Source: Andreprevotia sp. IGB-42 (lineage in GTDB: Bacteria > Pseudomonadota > Gammaproteobacteria > Burkholderiales > Chitinibacteraceae). Taken from it: a DNA stretch of 64,000 nt. Below the pieces are notes generated by a model. It made no database searches, was not told the DNA's origin, and was given only the letters and a program-made list of their open reading frames with translations. A program made the position numbers and the translations under genes. This document shows positions 41,791 through 51,323 of this stretch, in pieces. Positions within the stretch are counted from its first letter, which is position 1. Each line of letters starts with the position of its first letter. The DNA lies in contig NZ_WXTX01000005.1 of the NCBI RefSeq assembly GCF_009848685.1, forward strand, positions 186,001-250,000. The letters run 5' to 3'.

Positions 41791-44538
41791 ATGCCGCTTG
41801 ATCGCTACCACCAGAAACGCAATTTCACCCGCACACCGGAGCCTGCCGGCAGCGTGGGCGCATCCGGCCAGCAACTGCAGTTCGTGATCCAGAAACACGC
41901 CGCGCGCCGGCTGCATTACGATTTCCGGCTGGAGCTCGATGGCGTACTGAAAAGCTGGGCAGTTCCCAAGGGCCCCAGCCTGAACCCCGCCGACAAACGC
42001 CTTGCCGTGCACGTGGAAGATCACCCGCTAGACTATGGTCGCTTCGAGGGCACGATACCGCCGCATCAATACGGCGCCGGCCATGTCATCGTCTGGGATA
42101 GCGGTAGCTGGACGCCGCTGGGTGATCCGCATGCGGGCTACCGCAAGGGGCATTTGCGCTTCACGCTGCATGGCCACAAGCTGGCCGGCGAGTGGTCGCT
42201 GGTGCGCATGAAGGCACGTGAAGATGGCGACGACAACTGGCTGCTGCTGAAGGCAGACGACGCTGAAGCCCGCCATGGTGATGATGCGGACATCACCGCA
42301 GCACATACCCGCAGTGTGCTCAGCGGCCGCGATCTGGATGATGTTGTCGCAGGCAAGAAAGGCCGCAAACCCGAGGCCGCCAGCAGCAGCGCTGCAGCGC
42401 CAGCGGGGCAATCAGGCACAGGAACGAAAACGGCGGCAGCAAACACAAGCCGCGCCAAAGCTGCCCGCACGGAGCGCAGCGCACCACCTGTACAACCCGC
42501 ACAGCGCACCCGCAAACAGGCGCACACCGCCTTGCCCGCCACACTGCAGCCGCAGCTCGCCACCCTCTGCAGCTGCGTGCCGGATGATGAGGACAACTGG
42601 CTGGCCGAAATCAAGTTCGATGGCTACCGCATCCTTGCGCGTTGCGGGGAGGACGGCGTGCAGCTGTACAGCCGCAGCGGCAACGACTGGACGGGCCGCA
42701 TGCAACCAGTGGCAGACGCACTGGCCACGCTGGATCTGGCCGGCAGCTGGCTCGATGGCGAAGTGGTGGCCGTCGATGAATCCGGGCAGATCCGCTTCCA
42801 GCTGCTGCAAAACGCGTTTGCCGGCGAGGGCGGCAAAATCGGCCGGCTGATCTACTACGTGTTCGATGCGCCGTGGCTGAAGGGCAAGGCACTGGCAGCG
42901 CAACCGCTGCAGCAGCGCAAAAGCGCGCTGGCCGCCGTGCTGGCAGGGGCCGATGCGGCATTGCCCATCCGCTACAGCGATCACCTGTCCGGCCAGTTGC
43001 AGCAAAGCTTTGATCACGCGTGCCGGCATGGGCTGGAAGGGCTGATCCTCAAGCGTGCGGACAGCAGCTATCACCCGGGGGCGCGCAGCCGAGACTGGCT
43101 CAAGCTCAAGTGCCAGCACCGCCAGGAATTCGTCGTCGGCGGCTATACCGATCCGGCCGGCAGCCGCAGCGCGCTGGGCGCATTGCTGCTGGGCGTGCAT
43201 GAGGACGGTCAGCTGCGCTACGCCGGTCGTGTCGGCACCGGCTTTACCGAAAAACGTTTGGCCGAACTGCTGGCCAGGCTGCAGCCACTGCAACGCAAGG
43301 CTGCGCCATTCGCCCGGCCGCCATCCGGCGGCACATTGCGCGGCGTGCATTGGGTGAAACCGCAACTGGTGGCCGAAGTGCGCTTTGCCGAGTGGACCGA
43401 GGATCATCTGGTGCGCCAGGCGGCATTTCTCGGCCTGCGCGATGACAAAGACCCGGCCAGCATCGTGCGCGAATCTGCATCTTGCGCATTGCCCGATGAA
43501 CACACCCGCAAGCAGGCAAAGGCAGCAGCTACGGATACCAAGCCGGCTGTGGCGACCAGATCGGCCACACAAGATCCTGCAACTGCCCGTGGCAAGCAAA
43601 CATCCGTGCAAAAGAAGCCCGCATGTGCAGCGCAGACAGAAACCGCCGAAGTGGCCGGGGTGCGTATCTCGCACGCATCCCGCATCCTGTTTGCCGATGC
43701 CGGCATCACCAAGGGTGATCTGGCGCGCTATTACCAGCAGGTGGCGGACTGGATCGTGCCGCAGCTGGACGATCGGCCGGTTTCACTGGTGCGCTGCCCG
43801 GAAGGTGCCGCGCATGCATGTTTCTTCCAGCGTCACCTCACACCCACTTTGCCCGGCATGATCAAGGGCGTGGAGATCGTCGAAGCCGGTAGCGGCAAAA
43901 CCGCCACGTATATGGAGGTGGATACGCTCGCCGGCATCGTCAGTCTGGTGCAACTGGGCGTGCTGGAATTCCACACCTGGGGTGCGCGCGCGGATGCGCC
44001 CGATCAGCCAGACCGCTTCATCCTCGATCTGGACCCGGCCCCGGACGTGGTCTGGCCCACGGTGATCGAAAGCGCGCACCTGGTACGCGGGCTGCTGGAC
44101 GAACTTGGCCTGCAATCCTTCCTCAAGACCTCCGGCGGCAAGGGCTTGCATCTGGAAGTACCACTGGCGCGCACGCACAGCTGGGATACGGTCAAGGATT
44201 TCAGCCACGCCATCGCCGATCATCTGGCGCGCGTGCTGCCTGCACGCTTCATCGCCAAAAGCACCAAGGCCAGACGCAACGGCAAGATCTATGTGGACTA
44301 CCTGCGCAACAGCAAGAGCGCTACCGCCATCGCCGCATACTCCAGCCGCGCCAGACCGCAGGCGCCCGTGGCCATGCCCATCAGTTGGGATCAGCTCGAT
44401 GGCTTGCACAGCGCCGCCGACTTTACCGTGCAGAACACGCCGGATTACCTCGCCAGCCGGGAGCAGGACCCTTGGCAGGATTACGCACGCGCCGCGCAGC
44501 GCATCACCAGGCAGATGCAGAAAAAGCTGGGGATGTGA
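41791..44538 (+). CDS. ligD: multifunctional DNA ligase D
   Basis: A 915-residue NHEJ enzyme with three domains in the order phosphoesterase, ligase, polymerase. The phosphoesterase (about 10-190) has KHAARRLHYDFRLELDGVL, HVEDHPLDY and GTIPPHQYGAGHV, with the metal-binding His/Asp. The ligase has the adenylated Lys275 in AEIKFDGYRIL, then WLDGEVVAVD and GLEGLILKRADS. The polymerase (from about 625) has FILDLDPAPDVVW with Asp746 and Asp748, FLKTSGGKGLHLEVPL and IYVDYLRN. Ala/Thr/Lys-rich linkers separate the domains at about 195-255 and 575-620. GGAGG sits before the ATG. It forms an operon with ku. Confidence 0.96.
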   Translation: MPLDRYHQKRNFTRTPEPAGSVGASGQQLQFVIQKHAARRLHYDFRLELDGVLKSWAVPKGPSLNPADKRLAVHVEDHPLDYGRFEGTIPPHQYGAGHVIVWDSGSWTPLGDPHAGYRKGHLRFTLHGHKLAGEWSLVRMKAREDGDDNWLLLKADDAEARHGDDADITAAHTRSVLSGRDLDDVVAGKKGRKPEAASSSAAAPAGQSGTGTKTAAANTSRAKAARTERSAPPVQPAQRTRKQAHTALPATLQPQLATLCSCVPDDEDNWLAEIKFDGYRILARCGEDGVQLYSRSGNDWTGRMQPVADALATLDLAGSWLDGEVVAVDESGQIRFQLLQNAFAGEGGKIGRLIYYVFDAPWLKGKALAAQPLQQRKSALAAVLAGADAALPIRYSDHLSGQLQQSFDHACRHGLEGLILKRADSSYHPGARSRDWLKLKCQHRQEFVVGGYTDPAGSRSALGALLLGVHEDGQLRYAGRVGTGFTEKRLAELLARLQPLQRKAAPFARPPSGGTLRGVHWVKPQLVAEVRFAEWTEDHLVRQAAFLGLRDDKDPASIVRESASCALPDEHTRKQAKAAATDTKPAVATRSATQDPATARGKQTSVQKKPACAAQTETAEVAGVRISHASRILFADAGITKGDLARYYQQVADWIVPQLDDRPVSLVRCPEGAAHACFFQRHLTPTLPGMIKGVEIVEAGSGKTATYMEVDTLAGIVSLVQLGVLEFHTWGARADAPDQPDRFILDLDPAPDVVWPTVIESAHLVRGLLDELGLQSFLKTSGGKGLHLEVPLARTHSWDTVKDFSHAIADHLARVLPARFIAKSTKARRNGKIYVDYLRNSKSATAIAAYSSRARPQAPVAMPISWDQLDGLHSAADFTVQNTPDYLASREQDPWQDYARAAQRITRQMQKKLGM

Positions 44539-44587
44539 CGGTCAGGCTCGCAACGCCGGGGTAGGGTGCATCCGCATCCGGTTGCAA

Positions 44588-44620
44588 AAAGGCCGCTCTG
44601 CCTTCCGGCAAGCGGCCTTT
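44588..44620 (+). terminator. terminator of the ku-ligD operon
   Basis: AAAGGCCGCT, 13-base loop, AGCGGCCTTT. A 10-bp stem 49 bp behind the ligD stop. Confidence 0.7.
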
Positions 44621-44678
44621 GCGTGTGGGCGCCCACATTACGAGCCCTGCTGTAGCCTCTGATGGAAACGGCAAGTAG

Positions 44679-45233
44679 TTACTGGTGGGACTTTGCCAAC
44701 TGTTTGATATGGCTTTGATGCTGCTTCAGCGTCGGCAGCGTCTGATTGGCAAAGTTCTTCACGTTGCCATCCTTGCCTTCCGCGCCCTGCTTGGTGAACA
44801 GCGCTACCGCTTCATCGTGCGCCTTTACCTGGCCTTCGATGTAGCTTTTATCGAATGCGCTGCCGGTCAGGCCACCCAACTTCTGCAATTCGGCCTGCTG
44901 CGCGTCATCCGGATCACGCGGCGGGGTCTTGTTTTTCAGCGCCGCAATGGTGTTGAGCTTGGCATCCGCAGCGGTGTGGTCTTTCAGCATGCGGTTGGCA
45001 AACGCCCGCACATCCGCATCCTTGCTGATCTGCAGCGCGAGCTTGGCTGCGGCGATTTCCGCGGCGCCAGCATGCCCGGCTTTATCGATGAATTCTTCGT
45101 CCGCATTGGATAGCTTCGATGGCACGACATCCTTGGCTGCGGGTTTGACCTCCACCACGGCGGCGATGGCGGGGGCGCCGGCAAGCAGGCTGCCGAGCAG
45201 CACTGCGGAGAGCAGGGAAGTGGTCTTGGGCAT
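44679..45233 (-). CDS. DUF4142 exported protein, copy 1
   Basis: A 184-residue periplasmic protein. Signal SLLSAVLLGSLLAGAPAIAA, then a four-helix ferritin-like DUF4142 domain: DEEFIDKAGHAGAAEIAAAK, FANRMLKDHTAADAKLN and HDEAVALFTKQGAEGKDGNV, ending TLPTLKQHQSHIKQLA. ATG 45233 follows GAAGGAG, an excellent site. Such proteins are linked to stress responses, but no activity is known. A second copy lies at 48930. Confidence 0.9.
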   Translation of the reverse strand: MPKTTSLLSAVLLGSLLAGAPAIAAVVEVKPAAKDVVPSKLSNADEEFIDKAGHAGAAEIAAAKLALQISKDADVRAFANRMLKDHTAADAKLNTIAALKNKTPPRDPDDAQQAELQKLGGLTGSAFDKSYIEGQVKAHDEAVALFTKQGAEGKDGNVKNFANQTLPTLKQHQSHIKQLAKSHQ

Positions 45234-45342
45234 CTGGGCTTCTCCTTCAGACGGGTTCATCGGGCAGGGTTCATCGGGCCAAAGTTCATCACACAAAGGC
45301 ACACGGGCGGCACCTCATGGCACCGCCCGTGCAGATCAGTGC

Positions 45343-45840
45343 TTATTCCCAGTACGGGGTCGTGCCGTAGTAGGCATGAACGTCCTGGCCCCACTGATGG
45401 TCGGCCACGCTCGGCCAGTGGTCCTTGTCGAAGCCCGGGGCGCCTTCCAGGCGGTCCTTGTCGGCATCCAGCACGAACTGCTTGTTGTCGGTATCCAGTT
45501 CCAGTGCGTTGAACGGCACCGCAAACAGCTTGTCGCCAATGCCGAGGAAGCCGCCGAACGACAACACCGCATAGGCCACACGGCCGCGTTCCACGTCCAG
45601 CATCAGGCCCTTCACTTCGCCCAGGTTTTCACCGGCGCGGTTCACCACGTCGTTGCCTTCCAGCGTATCGGCCAGCATCAGGTACGGGCCAGGGCCTTCA
45701 CCACGGGTCAGCGCATCCTGCGAGCCGATGATGCGTGCACCGCCGCGGTTCTGGCGAGTGCCGATTTCATCCGGAAACTGGGCATTGATACCTGCGGTGG
45801 ACTTGCCGGCATTGGAAACAAACGGATCGAGATTGGCCAT
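45343..45840 (-). CDS. PRC-barrel domain protein
   Basis: A 165-residue soluble protein. The PRC-barrel lies at about residues 50-125: LMLADTLEGNDVVNRAGENL, GEVKGLMLDVERGRVAYAVL, SFGGFLGIGDKLFAVPFNAL. The last 40 residues (GFDKDHWPSVADHQWGQDVH) recur in general-stress PRC proteins of many proteobacteria. A GGAGAACGACC site precedes the ATG. A G/C-rich hairpin at about 45302-45333 separates it from the DUF4142 gene. The likely role is an envelope or photosynthesis-unrelated stress protein, inferred. Confidence 0.87.
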   Translation of the reverse strand: MANLDPFVSNAGKSTAGINAQFPDEIGTRQNRGGARIIGSQDALTRGEGPGPYLMLADTLEGNDVVNRAGENLGEVKGLMLDVERGRVAYAVLSFGGFLGIGDKLFAVPFNALELDTDNKQFVLDADKDRLEGAPGFDKDHWPSVADHQWGQDVHAYYGTTPYWE

Positions 45841-46106
45841 GGTCGTTCTCCTTGGTTTGCGCTGCCGGCATCGGGGCTGGCTGGCGCATGGGTAAGTAAC
45901 AACACGATCAGATTAGCGTTATGCCCGGGTCGCCTGCAGTGGTGGCATGCCCGTTATCGGGTAGGAATTACAGTCGTTGGCGTGTCGGCAGCGGGGCTGA
46001 TGTTGCTGCAGGTGGATGGTTGCCGAACCTGCTGCAAAGAAATGGGGGGCAAACGCGCAAAGCCTGTAATGGCCACGGTTGCGGCGTGTAGCCGTGATTG
46101 ACGGGT

Positions 46107-47042
46107 TTAGTAAGGAATGGCAGCGTGGCTTTCCGCCGGTACCTGCAGCAAGCGGGGTATTTCCGCCGCCAGCTCTCGCGCCAGATAGCCCAGCGGGCCC
46201 TGCCGCTGCGCCTGGCATTTACCGGCCTGGCCATGCAGCCACGTTGCCCAGGCCAGTGCCTGTTCCACATCGGCACCGCGTGCCAGCAAGCCGCCCACCA
46301 GTCCTGCCAGCACATCGCCGGAACCGGAAGTCGCCAGCCCCACATCGCCATCATCCAGTCGCCACAGCCGGCCATCCGGGCTGGCGATATGCGTGCTGCC
46401 GCCCTTGAGCGCCAGCGTGGCGCTCCACGCATTGGCGTAGTGCAACGCATGGCTGGCCGCATCGTGTTCGATGTCTGCCTTGGCATGGCCAGTCAGATGC
46501 GCCATTTCGCCTGCATGCGGTGTCAATGCCAGCGGCCCGCCCAAGTCGGGCTGTGCCGGTAAAGCATCCATGGCGGTGGCATCGAGCACCAGCGGCACCA
46601 CTGGCCACGCTTCGCGCAGCAGCGCTACCAGGTGGCTGGTGGCCACGCCCTTGGGCATGCCGGGGCCGATCACCGCTGCATCCACCATGCCGATTGCCTG
46701 TTGCAGGCTTTTCGCCGCATGCAGCGTGATGCCGCCACGGCTGGTCTCGGGAATGGCAATCACCCGTGCTTCCGGCATGGCAATGCCTATCGCGGTGGCC
46801 ACGCTGGCCGCAGTGGCGATCACCAGCTTGCCGGCGCCGGCGCGCAAGGCGGCGGTGGCTGCCAGTACTGCCGCACCGGGCGTCTCTGGCGAACCGGCAA
46901 CAATCAATATGTGCCCGCGGCCGGCCTTGTCGGCATCGGCTGCCGGTTGCGGCAATGGCCATTGCGCCAGCAATGCCGCGTTGATTACGCACGCCGCGTC
47001 CCGGCTGGCACAGGGTGGCAATAGCACCGGGAATGACGTCAT
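46107..47042 (-). CDS. nnrD: ADP/ATP-dependent NAD(P)H-hydrate dehydratase domain protein
   Basis: A 311-residue YjeF C-terminal-type repair enzyme that turns damaged NAD(P)H hydrates back to NAD(P)H. HILIVAGSPETPGAAVLAAT, GAGKLVIATAASVATAIG, VIGPGMPKG, LVLDATAMDALP, ALTPHAGEMAHLTG and TSGSGDVLAGLVGGLLARG follow the ribokinase-like fold; Asp in GSGDVLAG is catalytic. There is no N-terminal epimerase domain, so an NnrE partner must lie elsewhere. Its ATG (47042) overlaps the stop of the phosphatase gene by 4 bp, so the two are co-translated. Confidence 0.9.
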   Translation of the reverse strand: MTSFPVLLPPCASRDAACVINAALLAQWPLPQPAADADKAGRGHILIVAGSPETPGAAVLAATAALRAGAGKLVIATAASVATAIGIAMPEARVIAIPETSRGGITLHAAKSLQQAIGMVDAAVIGPGMPKGVATSHLVALLREAWPVVPLVLDATAMDALPAQPDLGGPLALTPHAGEMAHLTGHAKADIEHDAASHALHYANAWSATLALKGGSTHIASPDGRLWRLDDGDVGLATSGSGDVLAGLVGGLLARGADVEQALAWATWLHGQAGKCQAQRQGPLGYLARELAAEIPRLLQVPAESHAAIPY

Positions 47043-47812
47043 GATTTCGGTGCTGCCGGCATGTCGGGTGCGCTGGTTACCGGCGCGCCCGCCTGCTGCA
47101 GCGGCACCACGAAGTTGCTCAAGTCCAGCACCAACTTGCCATGCCGGCCTGCAGCCGGATCGAATAGATAGGAGGTAATGCTGCAGTTCGGTACATCGCC
47201 CAGCTTGTCGATCGCTAGGATCTGCGCCTCGTCCATGCGCTCCAGCAGGTAGCGCAGGCAATTGACGATCACCTGGTGCGCCACGATCAGCACTCGCTCC
47301 TTGCGGTGATCGCGCGTCAGCGTGTCGATCAGGCTACGCAAGCGCAGGATCACGTCGCACCAGCTTTCGCCACCGGGCGGGCGGAAGTAGAACTTGCCCA
47401 CATGCGCACGCTGCTCGGCCAATTCCGGGTATTGCTCGGCGATGCCGCTGCGCGTCAGCCGGTCCAGGATGCCGAACTCCTTTTCGCGCAGCCGCTCGTC
47501 AGCCACGAATGTCAGCGCTTCACGGCGGATGCCGGCCGCTGCCAGTACCCGTTCCGCGGTGGATCTGGCGCGCAGGTAGGGCGAGGTCAGCACCACCGTG
47601 GGCTGGGCACTGGGTGGCTGGCCGCCAAACCAGCCGCCCAGTGCATCTGCCTGCTGCTGGCCCAGTGCGGAGAGCGGTACGTCCATGTCCCGCTCGGCCA
47701 CGTCAATGCGTGGCAGGCTGGCGGCCTCGGCCAGATCACGCGCCACATTGCCGGCGCTCTGGCCGTGCCGCACGATCCACAGGGTATCCGGCCATTTCTG
47801 TTCGGCGTCCAT
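47039..47812 (-). CDS. histidine phosphatase family protein
   Basis: A 257-residue phosphoglycerate-mutase-like phosphatase. The phosphohistidine motif is LWIVRHGQSAGN (His near residue 15). VVLTSPYLRARSTAERVLAA, ADERLREKEFGILDRLTRSG and VLIVAHQVIVNCLRYLL contain the other phosphate-binding Arg, Glu and His. ATG 47812 follows GAGGCAGC. It overlaps nnrD by 4 bp. The substrate is unknown; broad phosphomonoesterases and fructose-2,6-bisphosphatases share this pattern. Confidence 0.88.
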   Translation of the reverse strand: MDAEQKWPDTLWIVRHGQSAGNVARDLAEAASLPRIDVAERDMDVPLSALGQQQADALGGWFGGQPPSAQPTVVLTSPYLRARSTAERVLAAAGIRREALTFVADERLREKEFGILDRLTRSGIAEQYPELAEQRAHVGKFYFRPPGGESWCDVILRLRSLIDTLTRDHRKERVLIVAHQVIVNCLRYLLERMDEAQILAIDKLGDVPNCSITSYLFDPAAGRHGKLVLDLSNFVVPLQQAGAPVTSAPDMPAAPKS

Positions 47813-48039
47813 TGCTGCCTCGCTGCATCTGGGGGATCGCCTGATTATTGCGGCAAGCAGGCATCGGCCATGGTGAGGCAGCAGCGGCTTTTCATGTAGG
47901 CCGCAACTGATTTGTTGCCCGGCGCCGGGCCGGCCGGCTTCGGGTTGAAGCTTATTGTGCGGCCATGCTGATGACCTATGCTTACAACCATGTCTGACCG
48001 CGCAGCACCGTGCTGCCGGCATGCAAAGGAGCAAGCAGC

Positions 48040-48855
48040 GTGCGTATGGTCAGAACCTCAGCCGGCCACAGCTCGGCAAGCAGGTGGCAGCGGGGGCTGG
48101 CTGTGCTGCTGTGCGCAGCGGTTTTGCCGGTGCAGGCGGCATCGCCGGTGGCGCTGATGTCCTTCCCTGGCTTTACCAACGAGGACGGGACCGGTTTCTA
48201 CCCGGATCTGGTGCGCGCGCTGTACGGCGATGAGGTCGACGTGAAGGAAAGCCTGTTCCCGCCCAGCCGTGCGTTGTGGATGTTCGATACCCACCAGACC
48301 GATGTGCTGTTTGCCATCCCGGTATGCCGCTGGAAGGATGCGCATTTCCTCAGCATCGGCCTGCACGATTACGAAGTGTTCGTGGGCCCGGTTGGCCAGC
48401 CGCTGCCCAAGCCCGGCGACAGCCTTGCCGGTAAATCCATCGCCGTGGTGCAGGGGCTTACCCACACGCTGCGCAAGCGCCACCCGGAGTGGCAATGGTA
48501 TGACACGCTCAACTACCAGCAAGCCATGCGCATGTTGATGGTGGGCAGGGTTGATTATGTATATGGCTACGCCTTCCTGATGGATCAGACCATCAATCAG
48601 CTCAAGCTGGGCAAGACGCTGCGCTACGATCTGGGCAAGGTGTTCGATCAGACCATCCCCGCGCTGGCACTGCATGCCGATGCCCGGGGCGTGGCGGAAG
48701 CGCGCAAGCTGGAGGGGCGGCTCAAGGCGATGATCGCCAGTGGCGGCTACAGGAAGCTGATGCAAAGCTACAACTATCCGCTGTGGTATTACCAGGATGG
48801 TCTTGCCGGCCAGATCACGCTGACGCGCCAAGCCGATTGCCCGCAGCAGGATTGA
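48040..48855 (+). CDS. periplasmic substrate-binding-like protein
   Basis: A 271-residue exported protein of the type 2 periplasmic binding fold. The signal is LAVLLCAAVLPVQAA. SFPGFTNEDGTGFYPDLVRALYG, VLFAIPVCRWKDAHFLSIGLHDYEVF, GKSIAVVQGLTHTLRKRHPE and LMVGRVDYVYGYAFLMDQTI fit solitary amino-acid-binding-like proteins in betaproteobacteria. I chose GTG 48040 because AAGGAG lies 8 bp upstream; ATG 48046 is too far from it. No ABC permease genes are adjacent, so it may be a sensor-type or orphan protein. Confidence 0.75.
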   Translation: MRMVRTSAGHSSASRWQRGLAVLLCAAVLPVQAASPVALMSFPGFTNEDGTGFYPDLVRALYGDEVDVKESLFPPSRALWMFDTHQTDVLFAIPVCRWKDAHFLSIGLHDYEVFVGPVGQPLPKPGDSLAGKSIAVVQGLTHTLRKRHPEWQWYDTLNYQQAMRMLMVGRVDYVYGYAFLMDQTINQLKLGKTLRYDLGKVFDQTIPALALHADARGVAEARKLEGRLKAMIASGGYRKLMQSYNYPLWYYQDGLAGQITLTRQADCPQQD

Positions 48856-48929
48856 CGGCACGGGGGCACTGGGCTCCCGCAATGCACGCTATCGCAATCT
48901 CCAGCCATCCATGCCGTTCCGGTGGTTGC

Positions 48930-49511
48930 TCATGGCTTTGCATCGGACAATGCCTGTATCCGCTGCTGATGCCGCTGCAGCATGGGCAGCGCATCTGCAG
49001 CCAGTTGCTGCAGGTCGGCATCCTGCCCGTGCGCTGCTTCCTTGCTGAAGAGAGCAATCGCCACCGCATGGCCGTTGCGCAGCGCGGCGATATAAGCGTC
49101 GTCGAACGCGGTATCCGGCAGTTTCTCCAGCCGCAGCAATGCCTTGCGCTGCGCATCGTCCGGTTCGTGCGGGGGCGGTGTTTTCTTGGCGCTGGCCAGT
49201 GTTTCCAGCTTGGCATTGGCAGCGGTGTGGTCATCCACCATCTGGCGCGCAAACGCTTTGATGTCCGCACGCTGGCTGCGCTTGAGTGCCAGCCGCGCCG
49301 CTGCCAGTTCGGCCACACTGGCCTGGCCAGCCTGGCGGATGAAGGCTTCATCGGTGGCTGAAAGCGCACCGGCTGCAGGGCGCTCCGCCACAATCTCGCT
49401 GGCCCGGCTGGCTACGTCATCGACTGCCTGCGCGGTACTGCTTGCCAGCAACAGGCTGATGGCCAGCGCGGGGAAAGAAGCGGCAGCAAGCCAGTGGGGC
49501 AGGGGGCGCAT
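48930..49511 (-). CDS. DUF4142 exported protein, copy 2
   Basis: A 193-residue relative of the protein at 44679. Signal LAAASFPALAISLLLASSTAQA, then DEAFIRQAGQASVAELAAAR, FARQMVDDHTAANAKLETLA, KKTPPPHEPDDAQRKALLRL and LPMLQRHQQRIQALSD. The shared K-T-P-P-x-x-P-D-D-A-Q segment shows close paralogy with copy 1. ATG 49511 follows GGAG by 7 bp. It is a single gene. Confidence 0.88.
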   Translation of the reverse strand: MRPLPHWLAAASFPALAISLLLASSTAQAVDDVASRASEIVAERPAAGALSATDEAFIRQAGQASVAELAAARLALKRSQRADIKAFARQMVDDHTAANAKLETLASAKKTPPPHEPDDAQRKALLRLEKLPDTAFDDAYIAALRNGHAVAIALFSKEAAHGQDADLQQLAADALPMLQRHQQRIQALSDAKP

Positions 49512-49735
49512 CGCGGATCTCCATGACAGCGCCGCAGGCCGTGCGGCACGGAAGTCACCATCGGGCTGCTTGTTGCCACACGGCGCAATGCCTGATGGCA
49601 TGGCACAGTGTAGAGCCGCCGGCCTGTGCGCATTGCCATCAAGCGGCGGGGCCTTGTGTAGGCGCAGCGCTCCTTTGCATTTGCTACCCGCGTTTACCCC
49701 TTCAAGCTGCCAATCGCCGGCCGGATAAAAACACG

Positions 49736-49757
49736 AAGGCCGGCAAAAGCCGGCCTT
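49736..49757 (-). terminator. terminator behind the 244-residue exported protein
   Basis: AAGGCCGGC, loop AAAA, GCCGGCCTT, 22 bp beyond the minus-strand stop at 49780. Confidence 0.8.
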
Positions 49758-49779
49758 CCGTCCGAGATGCCTGCCAGCA

Positions 49780-50514
49780 TCAATTTCTTGGCAGATTGCC
49801 CGACGATTCCTTGAAGTAGGGCTGGCTGGTGGTGCCGCCGCGGATATCCGTCACGGTGCTGCCGGTGGCATCGAAGTACACGGTGATCACGTACAACGTG
49901 GTGGATGAACCGGGAACCGGGCCATTCCAGTTGAGGCGTTTCAGGTTACCGTTGTTGATGGACACGGTATACGCAGGGTCATTGGTGCAGCCGATGATGT
50001 TTTTGACCTGATCCAGCGACATACCCAGCGCAATGGCATCGTACTTGGTGGTGTTGAAGTTGGATGAACCACATTTGCTGGTGACGCCGCCCGCCTGGCC
50101 ACCGAAGAAATAGCGGGTCAGCGCAACCTGCTTGCCGTTGGGCAGCACCAGCGTACCGCTGTTGGGGCTGCTGAAAGTCAGCGTGATATTGCCAACATTG
50201 GCATTCACCACCGTGGGGCTCTGATAGTTGCCATTCAGGCTTTGGCCGCCACCGTACTGCTGCCACACACCCACATAGGTATTGTCGTTGACCATCTGCG
50301 TGGGGCCGGATGCATACCAGATTGCCTTGCCGTTATCGTCATACATGAAGCCGGCCATAAACATCTTGCCGTCCTGTACTTCGATGGTGAAGCCACGCCC
50401 ACCCTCTGCCGCATTCCACCACCAGCCGGTTTCCGGCGTGGCCAGTGCAGGCGCTGCACAAAGCAGCAGAAGCAAGCTGGAGAACAATTTGAAGCAATGC
50501 CGCGCGAAAGCCAT
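49780..50514 (-). CDS. exported protein with WWN-repeat-like and BLIP/SmpA-like domains
   Basis: A 244-residue periplasmic or secreted protein. Signal FSSLLLLLCAAPALA. The first mature part GWWWNAAEGGRGFTIEVQDG, MFMAGFMYDDNGKAIWY is a repeat known from many betaproteobacterial exported proteins. From about residue 150, YDAIALGMSLDQVKNIIGC and VYFDATGSTVTDIRGG fit the SmpA/BLIP fold. ATG 50514 follows AGGAG. The function is unknown. Confidence 0.8.
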   Translation of the reverse strand: MAFARHCFKLFSSLLLLLCAAPALATPETGWWWNAAEGGRGFTIEVQDGKMFMAGFMYDDNGKAIWYASGPTQMVNDNTYVGVWQQYGGGQSLNGNYQSPTVVNANVGNITLTFSSPNSGTLVLPNGKQVALTRYFFGGQAGGVTSKCGSSNFNTTKYDAIALGMSLDQVKNIIGCTNDPAYTVSINNGNLKRLNWNGPVPGSSTTLYVITVYFDATGSTVTDIRGGTTSQPYFKESSGNLPRN

Positions 50515-50902
50515 TGAAGCCAACTCCTGAATGGGACGATATACCCGAAGGCACCGCTGACCGGGCCGGTCGTGGCGAGGTACGGCGATGCTGCATGATG
50601 GGGTGCTGGATGTGGTGCAGATATTTGCAGCACAGCAATCCGCATGTGTTGTGTGCAACGCGCATTATGCCAGCAAATCCGGATATCACTTTCTTTGTTT
50701 GAAATTGAAATATCAGAATTTCTTTAAGTACAGTCAGCTTAACCTTGCTTTACTGGGTGCGCGGTGGCGTTTGTTGGCGGGCTTGGTGTGCGTGAGGGTG
50801 AGGACGATGCCGCGAACAAGCGCTTGCCTGTGGTGGATGAAACAGGACGAGTGCGGTGGGGGGCGCTGCTGGATAGGCATGGCGTGCAGTGGCGTGCAGT
50901 AC
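50515..50902. other. intergenic region
   Basis: 388 bp with no convincing gene on either strand. Open frames crossing it continue into the ssrA gene and have no family similarity. It should contain the promoter of the minus-strand exported protein. Confidence 0.5.
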
Positions 50903-50942
50903 AAAAGCAAAGAGCCCTGATTGCTCAGGGCTCTTTGCTTTT
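50903..50942 (-). terminator. ssrA terminator
   Basis: An 18-bp stem AAAAGCAAAGAGCCCTGA / TCAGGGCTCTTTGCTTTT with loop TTGC, directly behind the 3' end of ssrA on the minus strand. Confidence 0.92.
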
Positions 50943-50944
50943 TT

Positions 50945-51308
50945 TGGTGGAGACGGCGGGAGTCGAACCCGCGTCCGAAAGCCCTCCACGAAGGGTTCTA
51001 CATGCTTAGCCTGGCCAATTGGATTTAACCTTCAACACGCCGACCGGCGGGCTTGTCTCGGGCGAGTCACCTTGCGTTTAACCCCTGACCAAGTGACCCG
51101 GCCAAGGGCGATCCCAACTTAATGACTCTGCTGCCAGTTACCTGGCCTACCCATTGGGAGAGATAGTGCAGAGTCCAGCGCGATTAAGCAGCTAGAGCGT
51201 AAGTTTCGTCGTTTGCGACTAACTGTTTTCAGTTGTTTTACGGGGTAGACTGAAACCCCGGCATGCCCCCACCCGCTTTGAAACCCCCGTCGAAACCATG
51301 GCGTCCCC
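50945..51308 (-). ncRNA. ssrA: transfer-messenger RNA
   Basis: About 364 nt. The 5' end GGGGACGCCATGG pairs with the 3' end CGTCTCC-ACCA to form the acceptor stem. GGGAGTCGAACCCGCGTCC (plus strand) is the T arm. The reading frame at 51184-51216 encodes ANDETYALAA and stops with TAA; the resume codon is GCA. The pseudoknot region lies between. It rescues stalled ribosomes and tags the nascent chain for proteolysis. Confidence 0.97.
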
Positions 51309-51323
51309 GGATGTAGCAAATCC

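Noticed and set aside
50764-51122. Short open frames around ssrA
   Set aside because: They lie over the tmRNA gene and its terminator and have no protein-like features.
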